Below are positions 17,473 to 25,560 of a DNA stretch of 49,992 nt, in pieces (within the stretch, counting starts at the first letter, position 1; every line of letters starts with the position of its first letter). The DNA is from CAZFBA01 sp964517135 (lineage in GTDB: Bacteria > Cyanobacteriota > Vampirovibrionia > JBFMGH01). Both the position numbers and the translations under genes were made by a program. Below the pieces are notes generated by a model that worked only from the letters and a program-made list of their open reading frames with translations, was not told where the DNA came from and did not search any database. The DNA lies in assembly GCA_964517135.1 (NCBI GenBank), contig CAZFBA010000029.1, forward strand, positions 1 to 49,992, read 5' to 3'.

Positions 17473-18828
17473 TTATTGAGCCAGAGAAATAAGAAGGTCT
17501 TCAATATGTTTCATGTCTTCAGATAAATGTTGTCCACCCTGTATTGTATGGGCCAGTTTCTCAAGAGTGGTTGCCATACCCGGAGCACATTCAAGCATAC
17601 CCTGTAAAACTTTAACTCTTTCTTCCGGAGCAATTGATGCCATTGATTTAAGGGCAGCCATTTGAGCTTCTTCTGATTTGCTGACAGTATCAGCTACGCC
17701 TTTAAAGATATCTGATTCGTGGCCGTCAAGATTTTTGCCCATGATAACCATTTTGTGTATCATACCCATATATTTTTCACCATTTTCTTCTCTAGAATGT
17801 TTTTTGTGCCAGGGTTTATGACCAAATAAACTGCGTACACCATCAGCAATTTTATGGGCAATGAAGCCAATACCGCCAACAACCGTTTCAAGAACACCTT
17901 TTACTAAATCCTTAACACCTTTAACAATATCAAGATGAAGTAGTGAATCAACACCGTTAAATATATCGTTAACACCATCAACTAAAAGTGCAAGAGATTG
18001 TCCGGGGCCGTCCACTCTACCTTTAGGGAGGTCATTATCATCAGAAATTGCAATTAGATGATGATCGTGAACATTATCCCATTTTTTGGCAAAATCACTG
18101 TAAGACATGGTTGACTCATAACCCCTTGCCGGATTATTAATGACTAAATCTACACTACCATCAGGGTTTGTTTTATATCCATTTATAACAATAGCGTGAT
18201 AAGCGCCGGAATCTGTTTTAATAGTTGCAATTAAGACATTATCATTATCAATATGATTTTTAATTTCCTGAAGATTGCAATTGTTATACATTTCAGCATA
18301 CAGACCATAATCTCTTGCGGCCTCTACAATGTTTCTGTTGGACGTGCCGAAGAGTTCCATTCTTCTGACTTTTTTATCGATTTCGTCAGGAGTTACATTT
18401 TTACCGAAGTGATTGAGAGCCATTGCCAGTGATGTTGTAGCACAGGCATTATTTTTCTGTTTAATAGGTTCAATAGGAAGTATATTTTCAGAAGCTGGAA
18501 GACTATAAACAGGTGGTGGTGGAGGTTCTGCTGGTAAAATTGTATCGGGAGAAGATCCCGGGTGTCTAATTGTTTCAACACCTGGATGGTCGCTTGAACT
18601 TGATCCTGAAACTGCTTCATCAAGAGCCTTAAAAGTTCCTACTAAACTTAAATCATTTTTATTATTAGATTTTTGATTTTGTTCAAACAGTTTTTTTAGT
18701 AATTCTTGTTCTCTCTGGAGCTCACGCTGACGTTCAAGTTCACGCTGGCGTTCAAGTTCTTGTTGTCGCCTTTGTTGTTCAAGTCTTTGTTGTTCAATAG
18801 TATTTTGATTCTGTATAGTTGCTGTCAT
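17473..18828 (-). CDS. C39-like (papain-fold) cysteine peptidase with Gln/Arg-rich coiled-coil N-terminus
   Basis: 451 residues. Residues 12-50 form a Gln/Arg/Glu-rich coiled coil (ELERQREL repeats), followed by a Ser/Pro linker with PPPPP at about 101-106. A peptidase_C39-like domain spans about 120-255, with candidate oxyanion Gln124, nucleophile C129 (NNACATTSLAMAL), H211 (SGAYHAIVINGY) and N231/N232 (VINNPARG). The C-terminal 190 residues are helical and partly amphipathic (VDGVNDIFNGV; LVKGVLETVVGGIG) and unrecognised. No Sec signal peptide. AGGGGG precedes the ATG. Not an ABC-exporter-fused C39, so self-processing, a toxin-like effector or a processing protease are all open. A 16-bp palindrome lies 115 bases upstream. 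Confidence 0.7.
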   Translation of the reverse strand: MTATIQNQNTIEQQRLEQQRRQQELERQRELERQRELQREQELLKKLFEQNQKSNNKNDLSLVGTFKALDEAVSGSSSSDHPGVETIRHPGSSPDTILPAEPPPPPVYSLPASENILPIEPIKQKNNACATTSLAMALNHFGKNVTPDEIDKKVRRMELFGTSNRNIVEAARDYGLYAEMYNNCNLQEIKNHIDNDNVLIATIKTDSGAYHAIVINGYKTNPDGSVDLVINNPARGYESTMSYSDFAKKWDNVHDHHLIAISDDNDLPKGRVDGPGQSLALLVDGVNDIFNGVDSLLHLDIVKGVKDLVKGVLETVVGGIGFIAHKIADGVRSLFGHKPWHKKHSREENGEKYMGMIHKMVIMGKNLDGHESDIFKGVADTVSKSEEAQMAALKSMASIAPEERVKVLQGMLECAPGMATTLEKLAHTIQGGQHLSEDMKHIEDLLISLAQ

Positions 18829-18943
18829 AATAATTCCCCCTGAATTTATCCACTAATACGTCATTGATCCCTGTGTATATATAAAAAAGATATAACCCTC
18901 CGAATTTGTAGAAATTAGAATCAAAATGATGAAAGAAAACTAC

Positions 18944-18959
18944 CAATACATATGTATTG
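18944..18959. promoter_or_regulatory. Perfect palindrome CAATACATATGTATTG (site 1)
   Basis: Perfect 16-bp inverted repeat without a loop, upstream of the C39-like gene (ATG at 18828, minus strand) and downstream of the pilin-like gene ending at 18996. The identical 16 bases occur at 43728-43743 upstream of another minus-strand gene. The loopless symmetry suits a dimeric transcription-factor operator. The binding protein is unknown. Confidence 0.5.
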
Positions 18960-18995
18960 CTTTGCCAGGTATTTTATTACTATCCTTAATTAAAA

Positions 18996-20069
18996 CTAAT
19001 GGCAGGCTTTCAAGTCGTCGTTTCCAGCTCCGGAAGCACAAATAAGACTTGAATTTAAATTGACATAGTTACTGGCATCATAGTTTTTAAGGCTTAATAG
19101 TGGATCTGAGGGTACGTCCTTCTTTATTCCTTCGGCTGTTAGCGGATCATTAAAATATATATATTCATGCTCTTGATGTTCACCGTTTGCAAAGTTTATG
19201 TTATAAGCAAAATCCTCTCCTAAAACCCCTATTGTCCAGGATAACTCTTTAATTACATTTTTAACAGAATTATCTATGCCTGATAAATTACTGACAATAT
19301 CGATTTGATCAGTAAAAAGATAACCCGGATAATTACTATTCACCTTATCATAATACTGGGGATCATCACTGATTTTGTATGACCTTGCACATCCTACACA
19401 CATAGACCCGAGTATACTGGAATAGTTATGATTGGAAGGAAATTCATAATAGGTCTCGTCAAAACCATCAGGGATGCTTACAGCATTCGTCATTAAAGCT
19501 TTTATACACCCGGCATCATAGTTACAATTATTTATTTGAAGCTCAATCTCTTTTTCTGTAGCACCAAGACCGTGACCAAGATTTGCTAGTTTCCTTACTT
19601 CAAGAGCTTCTTCTCTCTTGCCTTCCTGTAGAAGCTGGTCTGCTATTTGATCAAGTAAATCAGCAAGCTGACTGATGCCGCCGGAGGCTCCATTATTCTG
19701 GATAAACTCATTAAAATTCTCTGGCAAACCGGTTAAAATAAACGTTCCATAATCTATAGTGCACTTTCCACCTTCACAGACCTGAACCGGGTTTTCTGGT
19801 GTGCCTCCATAGTCTCCCGCCGCAGGGTTCAGTAATATCTCTTCGGAAGTTGTTTCTTCAGAAGAACTTTCAGACTTATATGCTTTTCCCATAACTGCTT
19901 TGCCTGATGCTTCATCTATTTGTATATTACTGCTTGCCACAAAAAATCTGATAAGAGAGTTATCAGAAAAGATAATAAAAAGGCCAGCACCTGCAACAAG
20001 GGCAATCAGGGCAACAGGTATAATATATTCTATAAGGTTGGAACCCCAAATAGTCTTTTTGTTCTGCAA
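18996..20069 (-). CDS. Flp-like prepilin domain protein with cysteine-rich ectodomain (paralogue 2)
   Basis: 357 residues; paralogue of the protein at 6795-7775. A short basic leader, G9, then SNLIEY (Glu+5, Tyr+6) precedes a hydrophobic helix to about residue 35. The six cysteines of paralogue 1 are conserved (98, 103, 182, 188, 344, 356), with an extra CVGC pair (224, 227). A Ser/Glu-rich stretch at 66-76 precedes the shared block NPAAGDYGG, DYGTFI, EFIQNNGASGG. The C-terminus LICASG...CH matches paralogue 1. The start is TTG at 20069, chosen because GTGAGGACAAT upstream matches the leader of paralogue 1. Probably surface-exposed; the assembly machinery is not in the window. Confidence 0.75.
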   Translation of the reverse strand: MQNKKTIWGSNLIEYIIPVALIALVAGAGLFIIFSDNSLIRFFVASSNIQIDEASGKAVMGKAYKSESSSEETTSEEILLNPAAGDYGGTPENPVQVCEGGKCTIDYGTFILTGLPENFNEFIQNNGASGGISQLADLLDQIADQLLQEGKREEALEVRKLANLGHGLGATEKEIELQINNCNYDAGCIKALMTNAVSIPDGFDETYYEFPSNHNYSSILGSMCVGCARSYKISDDPQYYDKVNSNYPGYLFTDQIDIVSNLSGIDNSVKNVIKELSWTIGVLGEDFAYNINFANGEHQEHEYIYFNDPLTAEGIKKDVPSDPLLSLKNYDASNYVNLNSSLICASGAGNDDLKACH

Positions 20070-20183
20070 AATATTGTCCTCACTATTTCTGGTTTAACAA
20101 AAAAAGTACCAGAATCTATTTTTTTATCGAACAAGTTTCTGAAAACTTAAATAAATAGTAATTATTCTTGTTATTAGAAAATT

Positions 20184-20208
20184 AAAAAAGCTAACATCAG
20201 CTCTTTTT
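20184..20208 (-). terminator. Intrinsic terminator of the sirtuin operon
   Basis: AAAAAAGCT / AGCTCTTTTT with an AACATC loop. On the minus strand the stem is followed by TTTTTTAATTTT. It overlaps the sirtuin stop codon (20207-20209). Confidence 0.6.
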
Positions 20209-20953
20209 AAAATTTATGTTTAAGTTTTTCAAGCAACTCCGGCAGTATATTACCAGATGTGCTCTGCAAGAAAACGTCTGCAACAGGTGTAATGGCACTT
20301 TTTTGAGGGTTAACTTCTATAATAGAGGCATTTGAGCTTCTTTTTGCAATCAGAGGTAATGATGCTGCAGGTTGAACCAGCCCTGAAGTTCCGGCAACAA
20401 TCATCACATCGCAATTAGCAGCTATATGAAAGGCAAAAGAGAGTTCTTTTTCAGGGAGAGCTTCGCCGAACCAGACAACGTTGGGTCTTATCATTCCGTT
20501 ACAATTTCCACACCGTGGTGGAACCTGATCGGTATCGGGCCAGTTTTCTACAATGGTGTTTTCTTCAAGGCATTTAAACTGCAATATGTTGCCATGGAGC
20601 TCACAAACGTTTTTAGATCCGGCTTTCTGGTGCAGATTGTCAATATTCTGGGTTATAAGATAAAATTCTTCAAAAATATCTTGCATTTCAGCGATTGCAT
20701 AATGTCCGGGGTTGGGTTTGACCTCTTTTATCTGCTTGATTCGGTCCTGATACCAGTTCCAGACCATGGCAGGGTTTTTCAAAAAGCCTTCAAGGGTTGC
20801 AAGCTCTTCAGGATCAAAGTTAGCCCACAGTCCTTTTTGTGTTTCTCTGAAAGTCGGTATACCGCTTTCACGTGAAACACCTGCTCCTGTTGAGACTACA
20901 ACTTTTCTGCTGTTTGATAATATTGTTATAGCCTGTTCCAGCTCTTTTTTCAT
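20207..20953 (-). CDS. Sir2-family NAD-dependent protein deacylase (class III type)
   Basis: 248 residues. NAD-binding and catalytic motifs are present: GAGVSRESGIPTFR (23-36), TQNIDNLHQKAG (101-112), catalytic H120 (ELHGN), GTSGLVQPAA and EVNPQ. Y68 and R71 in WNWYQDR match the acyl-pocket Tyr-x-x-Arg of CobB/SIRT5-like class III sirtuins, which remove succinyl and malonyl groups. The zinc knuckle is incomplete: C128, C148 and C151 are present, but the expected partner at 131 is Glu. GGGGG lies before the ATG. The start is 36 bases after the HD-GYP gene stop, so it is probably the third gene of that operon. A possible link to two-component signalling through deacylation is only inferred. Confidence 0.92.
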   Translation of the reverse strand: MKKELEQAITILSNSRKVVVSTGAGVSRESGIPTFRETQKGLWANFDPEELATLEGFLKNPAMVWNWYQDRIKQIKEVKPNPGHYAIAEMQDIFEEFYLITQNIDNLHQKAGSKNVCELHGNILQFKCLEENTIVENWPDTDQVPPRCGNCNGMIRPNVVWFGEALPEKELSFAFHIAANCDVMIVAGTSGLVQPAASLPLIAKRSSNASIIEVNPQKSAITPVADVFLQSTSGNILPELLEKLKHKF

Positions 20954-20989
20954 TATTCCCCCGGGTGATTGAGCAGCAAGACCTGTGAT

Positions 20990-21979
20990 TTAAGCTTCTA
21001 TAAGAGAACCTTTACTTTTGATGTCTTCAATAATATCAACAAAGGCCTGAACGACAATCGGGTCAAAGTGAGTGCCAGAGTCTTTTTCAATGATAGAAGT
21101 GGCTATTTCGTGATCCATACCTTTTCTGTAGGGTCTATCAGAAACCATACCGTCATAGGCATCTGCAACTGCAATAATGCGGGCACCAAGTGGGATCCCT
21201 TCTCCCTGAAGGCCTTCAGGATAACCTTTGCCGTCAAAACGCTCGTGGTGAAATTTGATCATAACGACAACATTTTCCAGTTGTTTAATGTTTTCAAGTA
21301 TTTTTACCCCTTTAGGAGAGTGTGTTTTAATTATATTGTATTCTTCACGGGTAAGTTCTTCTTCTTTATTGAGAATAGCTTCAGGAATACCTATCATTCC
21401 AATATCGTGAAGCAGCCCAGCGAGTTCCAGTTCTTGAAGTTCGCTATCTGAAAGGCCTAGTCTTTTGCCTATTTCCATTGAATACATGGTGACCCGTTTG
21501 CTTCTGCCCGATGTAAACTTATCTTTAGCGTCAAGGGCTTCAGTAATTGCTGTTATAGTGCCGGAGAACAATTCTTTGAGATCCATTGTGAGTTTCTGGT
21601 TATCGATATTGAGCTGATAACTTTCGAGAGCACGCTTGACAGTATTTTTCAGTTCTTCAGGTTCCCAGGGTTTTTTGATATATCGGTAAACCCTGCCGGT
21701 ATTAATAGCCTTTATGAGAGCATCTGCATCGGTATAGCCAGTAATAATAAGCCGTATGGTGTCAGGGTATTCTTCTATGGTTTTTTCAAGGAACTCAACA
21801 CCTGTCATACCTGGCATTCTCTGGTCGGTGATGATGAGATCAATTTTATTGTTACGCATTATTTCCAGGCCTTCTTCACCGCCCTGAGCCATAAAAACGT
21901 TATAATCCTTGCGAAAGGTTCGCTTGAGGAGTTTCAGATTGCTTACCTCATCATCAACAACAAGAATGTTATATGTCAT
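20990..21979 (-). CDS. Response regulator with HD-GYP domain (probable c-di-GMP phosphodiesterase)
   Basis: 329 residues. The N-terminal receiver domain (1-120) has the acidic pocket D9/D10, phospho-acceptor D52 (IITDQRMPG) and K103 (YIKKPW). An HD-GYP domain spans about 140-325 with HD at 191-192 (LLHDIGMIGIP) and HHERFDGKGYP at 244-254. These enzymes hydrolyse cyclic-di-GMP. One metal ligand looks lost: the usual GHSxRV reads GRSKRV, with Arg159 in place of His. The gene lies 24 bases downstream of the histidine kinase, its likely partner, and 36 bases upstream of the sirtuin. Activity may be reduced or altered. Family assignment is firm. Confidence 0.93.
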   Translation of the reverse strand: MTYNILVVDDEVSNLKLLKRTFRKDYNVFMAQGGEEGLEIMRNNKIDLIITDQRMPGMTGVEFLEKTIEEYPDTIRLIITGYTDADALIKAINTGRVYRYIKKPWEPEELKNTVKRALESYQLNIDNQKLTMDLKELFSGTITAITEALDAKDKFTSGRSKRVTMYSMEIGKRLGLSDSELQELELAGLLHDIGMIGIPEAILNKEEELTREEYNIIKTHSPKGVKILENIKQLENVVVMIKFHHERFDGKGYPEGLQGEGIPLGARIIAVADAYDGMVSDRPYRKGMDHEIATSIIEKDSGTHFDPIVVQAFVDIIEDIKSKGSLIEA

Positions 21980-22003
21980 AAATATTAATTCTCCTGGCTT
22001 TTA

Positions 22004-23881
22004 TCACTCTTCTTCTGTGTGTTCAGTATGATTTAACTGGTTTTCTTCAAGATCTTCTTCATCGTCATCATCAAAGAGATCTTCTTTTAATAAATCGGCA
22101 GATTCTTCAGTTTTTTTAATGTCTAATCCTTTCCATTTTGCAGGAATTCTTACAGTAAATGTTGTTCCTTCGCCAACTTTACTTTCTACAGAAATTGTTC
22201 CATTATGTTTTTCAATAATACCATAACTAACAGATAAACCGAGACCTGTTCCTTCGCCAACATCTTTTGTTGTGAAGAAGGGGTCAAAAATTCTATTCAG
22301 ATGTTGAGCATCTATGCCACGGCCTGAGTCAGTAAAGCTTATTTTGACAAAGTCACCGTCTTTACGTGTAACGATTTTAACGTCACCTTTTCCGTCAATA
22401 GCCTGAGCAGCGTTAGCGAGTATATTCATAAAGACCTGGTTGAGTTGTCCGGCAAAGCAGGTAATCATAGGTATTGATTGATCATAGTCTTTTTCAACTT
22501 CGATGCGATTTTTATATTTATTGTGAAGTATATTAAGTGTGCTATCAATTCCTTCATGGACATTAACTTCTTTTAGATTTGCTTCATCGAGGCGGGAGAA
22601 GTTTCTCAGATCAAGAACTATCTGTCTTGTTCTTTCGGCTCCTTCTTTACAGCTATCGAGTAGGTCGTCAAGGTCTTCAAGCAGATATTCATAATCTATT
22701 TCTTCTTTATAATCTTCTATTTCTTCACGATCTTCTTCATTAAGTTTTTGTATAACTTTTTCATATTTATCTATGAGGCATTTCATGTCGTGAGAATAAT
22801 TTTTAAGGTGTTCCATATTGCCGTAAATAAAATTAATGGGGTTGTTTAATTCATGGGCAACGCCGGCAACGAGTTGACCAAGAGAAGACATTTTTTCAGA
22901 GTGTACGAGTTGAACCTGGGCAGCTTTGAGTTCCTGATAGGCGTTTTCAATTTCCTGATTTTTCTTTTCTACTTCTTCTTTCTTTTCGGCAAGTTCTTTT
23001 GTACGTTCTCTGACCTTATCTTCAAGGTAATTGTAGCTTTGTTCAAGTTCTTCTGCCATTTTGTTAAAGGATTCTGCCAGCTTGCCTATCTCATCATCTG
23101 TTTCAACAGGTATTCTAAAAGAAAGATCTTTTTGAGAAAATCTTTCAGAACCTTTATAAAGCTCTTTAATGGGTTTGGTTACCATACCTGCAAGAAATAA
23201 TGACGAGATAAAACCACAGAAAATAAAAGTTATAGCTAGGGCAATATAGCCTCTGTAGAGGGTAGCTACTTCTGATATTGTACCGAGATAAGTGTAAATG
23301 AGCACCTTTGTATTATCTGGCAATATAATTACGTTTCTGTAAATAGGAAAATTTAATTGTGAAAAGAGTATAAGATCTTTATACATCTGTACCCAGCTCT
23401 TGCTGCCGGGTTGTGGTGGTTCAAGGACGTTAATAATTTCAATGAAACGTTTATTTTTAATTGTTTCATTCTTTAAGTCTTCTTTGGTGGTATAGAGAAT
23501 GTTTCCTTCGTTGTCGATGATAGCAGTAAAAACTATAATGTTTTTACTGAGAAGTTTTTTTACCAGTATGTCAAACTTTTCGTAATCTCCGCTGGTTATT
23601 TCTTCTTGGTTGAGTTCAACAAGAGAGTTTGTAAGATTGTAAAGGGTACTTATTTTATCGATTCTGGCTTTATGAATAAGGTTTATGCCTGTCCAAACGG
23701 CATAAAAGGTCATAAATAGAACAGTAATAAATATTAGAATACTCAGATAAGCCCAGAATTTGCTTGCAATAGTTTGTTTGGGCTTAGAAATCTGAACATC
23801 CTGATTGTTAAAACCGGGCGTAGAAGTATTTTCAGTCTCTGTTATATTGTTTTGCTCTTCTCTGCCGTTAGGTTCGCTCAT
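22004..23881 (-). CDS. Membrane sensor histidine kinase with HAMP domain
   Basis: 625 residues from the ATG at 23881, chosen because AAGG lies 8 bases upstream; an in-frame GTG sits one codon earlier. Order: acidic cytoplasmic N-terminus (about 1-40), membrane helix (45-65), extracytoplasmic sensor (about 70-210), second helix (212-235), HAMP (235-285), long coiled coil (285-330), HisKA with phospho-acceptor His at about 343 (VAGVAHELNNPINF) and HATPase_c (N-box MNILANAAQAI, G1 DSGRGID, G2 GTGLGLSVSYG). The C-terminal tail is very acidic. HELNNPINF places it in the HPK4-like group. First gene of the operon with the REC-HD-GYP regulator, so it probably tunes cyclic-di-GMP breakdown. Confidence 0.94.
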   Translation of the reverse strand: MSEPNGREEQNNITETENTSTPGFNNQDVQISKPKQTIASKFWAYLSILIFITVLFMTFYAVWTGINLIHKARIDKISTLYNLTNSLVELNQEEITSGDYEKFDILVKKLLSKNIIVFTAIIDNEGNILYTTKEDLKNETIKNKRFIEIINVLEPPQPGSKSWVQMYKDLILFSQLNFPIYRNVIILPDNTKVLIYTYLGTISEVATLYRGYIALAITFIFCGFISSLFLAGMVTKPIKELYKGSERFSQKDLSFRIPVETDDEIGKLAESFNKMAEELEQSYNYLEDKVRERTKELAEKKEEVEKKNQEIENAYQELKAAQVQLVHSEKMSSLGQLVAGVAHELNNPINFIYGNMEHLKNYSHDMKCLIDKYEKVIQKLNEEDREEIEDYKEEIDYEYLLEDLDDLLDSCKEGAERTRQIVLDLRNFSRLDEANLKEVNVHEGIDSTLNILHNKYKNRIEVEKDYDQSIPMITCFAGQLNQVFMNILANAAQAIDGKGDVKIVTRKDGDFVKISFTDSGRGIDAQHLNRIFDPFFTTKDVGEGTGLGLSVSYGIIEKHNGTISVESKVGEGTTFTVRIPAKWKGLDIKKTEESADLLKEDLFDDDDEEDLEENQLNHTEHTEEE

Positions 23882-24232
23882 CACTGTTACCTTACAAACA
23901 AGTTAGTTGATCCTCTAATATTTTACAACATAATTACATGTTAAATCATTTGAGTTTTGCTGATTATGATCGGTTTAACTTAATAATTCCCTTATTTATG
24001 ATGAAATACATTCATTATTATAACTAAAATAATTGTATTACGATAAAAAGTAAATTATTTAATTTTTTAAGTAGATTTAGTATAGTTCAGAAATCACTGT
24101 TATCTGGTAAAAGATTTTATTTATATTTATAAACCTGTCATAATCTTTGTTTTGGATTAGAAAATTTTACAGGAATTTAAATTAAAGAAACAGGCAAAAA
24201 TTATTAAACAGGGTACAGCGAAGAGATAGCTC

Positions 24233-24299
24233 GGGTCTAGTTTTTGGGCCTGTGTGCCTAAAAACCAAACCCTCAGAAAAAATTTAATCAGACAGTAAT
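24233..24299. repeat. Hairpin-plus-tail intergenic repeat, copy 2
   Basis: Arms 24233-24249 (GGGTCTAGTTTTTGGGC) and 24256-24272 (GCCTAAAAACCAAACCC) pair imperfectly around CTGTGT. They are followed by a tail at 24273-24299 with AGAAAAAATTTAA and CAGTAAT, as in copy 1 at 35-101. Lies just beyond the tRNA-Val terminator. Confidence 0.6.
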
Positions 24300-24319
24300 A
24301 GTATTATCTGTAAAATTAT

Positions 24320-24347
24320 AAAACCGCCAGTTATAGCTGACGGTTTT
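24320..24347 (-). terminator. Intrinsic terminator of tRNA-Val
   Basis: AAAACCGCCAG / CTGACGGTTTT around TTATAG. On the minus strand it directly follows the encoded CCA end of the tRNA and runs into TTTTATAATTTT. Confidence 0.85.
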
Positions 24348-24348
24348 A

Positions 24349-24424
24349 TGGTGGGCGTTGAGAGACTCGAACTCCCGGCATCTTCGGTGTAAGCGAAGCG
24401 CTCTACCAACTGAGCTAAACGCCC
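24349..24424 (-). tRNA. tRNA-Val (anticodon TAC), CCA encoded
   Basis: On the minus strand, acceptor arm GGGCGTT pairs with AACGCCC. The D arm is GCTC-AGTTGGTA-GAGC. The anticodon stem CTTCG/CGAAG encloses loop CTTACAC, giving anticodon TAC (valine). The T arm is GGGAG-TTCGAGT-CTCTC. The 3' ACCA is encoded. Total 76 nt with all invariant positions present. A strong terminator follows at once. Confidence 0.97.
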
Positions 24425-24698
24425 TCACTTAATCTGTAATTTAACACTCATAATCTCTGTCGTCAAGGTTTTTTATATGTGTGATCGTAATATTTGTTAG
24501 ATTTCTAAACTCTAAAAACTATCCTGTAAGCAAATATACAGTGATACACCCCCCTTTTAACTATTGTCATTTGTAAAAATAATAGCTGAAATCAACTATT
24601 GATTTTCCTGATTTCAACTATTATTTAGGTCGCCTGTTTTGTTTTTATAATAATAAGAAATCTTATATTTAAGAGTAACGTGTTTAAGGAGAAAACAA

Positions 24699-25283
24699 AT
24701 GACAATGATTAAAGCAACACCTACATTTAGTCCAGCTGCAAAGGCTCATTACAATAAAGCTTACTATGGTAATGAAAATGGAGCAGTAAAAGAAAAAGTA
24801 ACACCTGGAACACCGGCTAAGGAAAAAGCAACACCTACATTTAGTCCAGCTGCAAAAGCTCATTACAATAAAGCTTATTATGGTAATGAAAATGGACCAA
24901 TAAAAGAAAAAGCAACACCTACATTTAGTCCAGCTGCAAAGGCTCATTACAATAAAGCTTACTATGGTAATGAAAATGGATTAAAAAATATTAAAGCTAT
25001 AGATAATGGTTCATTAAATAATCAAAACTATTACCAGCAAGCTTCTAATAATGTTGTTGGATGTTATGCTGATAATGAAGTCCAGACAGCAAATGGTTCT
25101 TATCAGCAAGCTTCTAATTATTCTTCTGTTAATGCAACCAAAGTAACACCCGGAACACCGGTTAAAGAAAAAGCTACACCTAATTTTAGTCCTGCAGTAA
25201 AGGCTTATTACCAGCAAGCAATGAATTATAACTTTATGAACTTTTTTAGTAATATGGAATTGTACAAATCTTGCGGTAATTAG
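24699..25283 (+). CDS. Tandem-repeat protein of unknown function (ATPTFSPAAKAHYNKAYYG repeats)
   Basis: 194 residues; family not recognised. Three near-identical 23-residue units (ATPTFSPAAKAHYNKAYYG plus NENG) are encoded at 24714-24782, 24828-24896 and 24912-24980, nearly identical at DNA level too. They are separated by linkers such as KEKVTPGTPAKEK. A fourth diverged unit (KATPNFSPAVKAYYQQAMNYN) follows a second copy of KVTPGTPVKEK, and YQQASN occurs twice. It is Tyr-, Ala- and Asn-rich, without a signal peptide or membrane segment, and likely extended. AAGGAG precedes the ATG, so it is probably translated. The near-identity of the repeats points to recent unequal recombination. The only two cysteines are outside the main repeats. 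Confidence 0.8.
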   Translation: MTMIKATPTFSPAAKAHYNKAYYGNENGAVKEKVTPGTPAKEKATPTFSPAAKAHYNKAYYGNENGPIKEKATPTFSPAAKAHYNKAYYGNENGLKNIKAIDNGSLNNQNYYQQASNNVVGCYADNEVQTANGSYQQASNYSSVNATKVTPGTPVKEKATPNFSPAVKAYYQQAMNYNFMNFFSNMELYKSCGN

Positions 25284-25525
25284 GTTTTTGTAAGACCTGT
25301 AAGAATTGAACTTCCAGACTCAACAAGAATGTTTAGAACCAATAATACTGTTTTTAGATGTATTACCTGAAATGAAGCCTGAGCATAAAAACTGATACAT
25401 AACTTGAGAACAATAAAAATCTGCCCTTAAATCTAGATAATCGTGCATTAACAATATAGCGCCCGGAGTATATGGATAATAACAAATCAGGATAAGTCTC
25501 TTCGACGATCCAGGCTCTTAAGGTG

Positions 25526-25560
25526 ATCAGGGTCTAAAATCAAAAACCCTGATTTTTTTT
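25526..25560 (+). terminator. Strong intrinsic terminator between convergent genes
   Basis: ATCAGGGT / ACCCTGAT with a 12-base A-rich loop, followed on the + strand by nine T. It ends transcription from the repeat-protein side. The stem overlaps the last codons of the convergent CHASE2 kinase (stop at 25540-25542). Confidence 0.8.

Larger units (their letters stand above)
23882..24348. other. Gene-free A+T-rich region between the kinase operon and tRNA-Val
   Basis: 467 bases containing the kinase upstream region, the second hairpin-plus-tail repeat (24233-24299) and the tRNA terminator. No coding signal seen. Confidence 0.5.
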
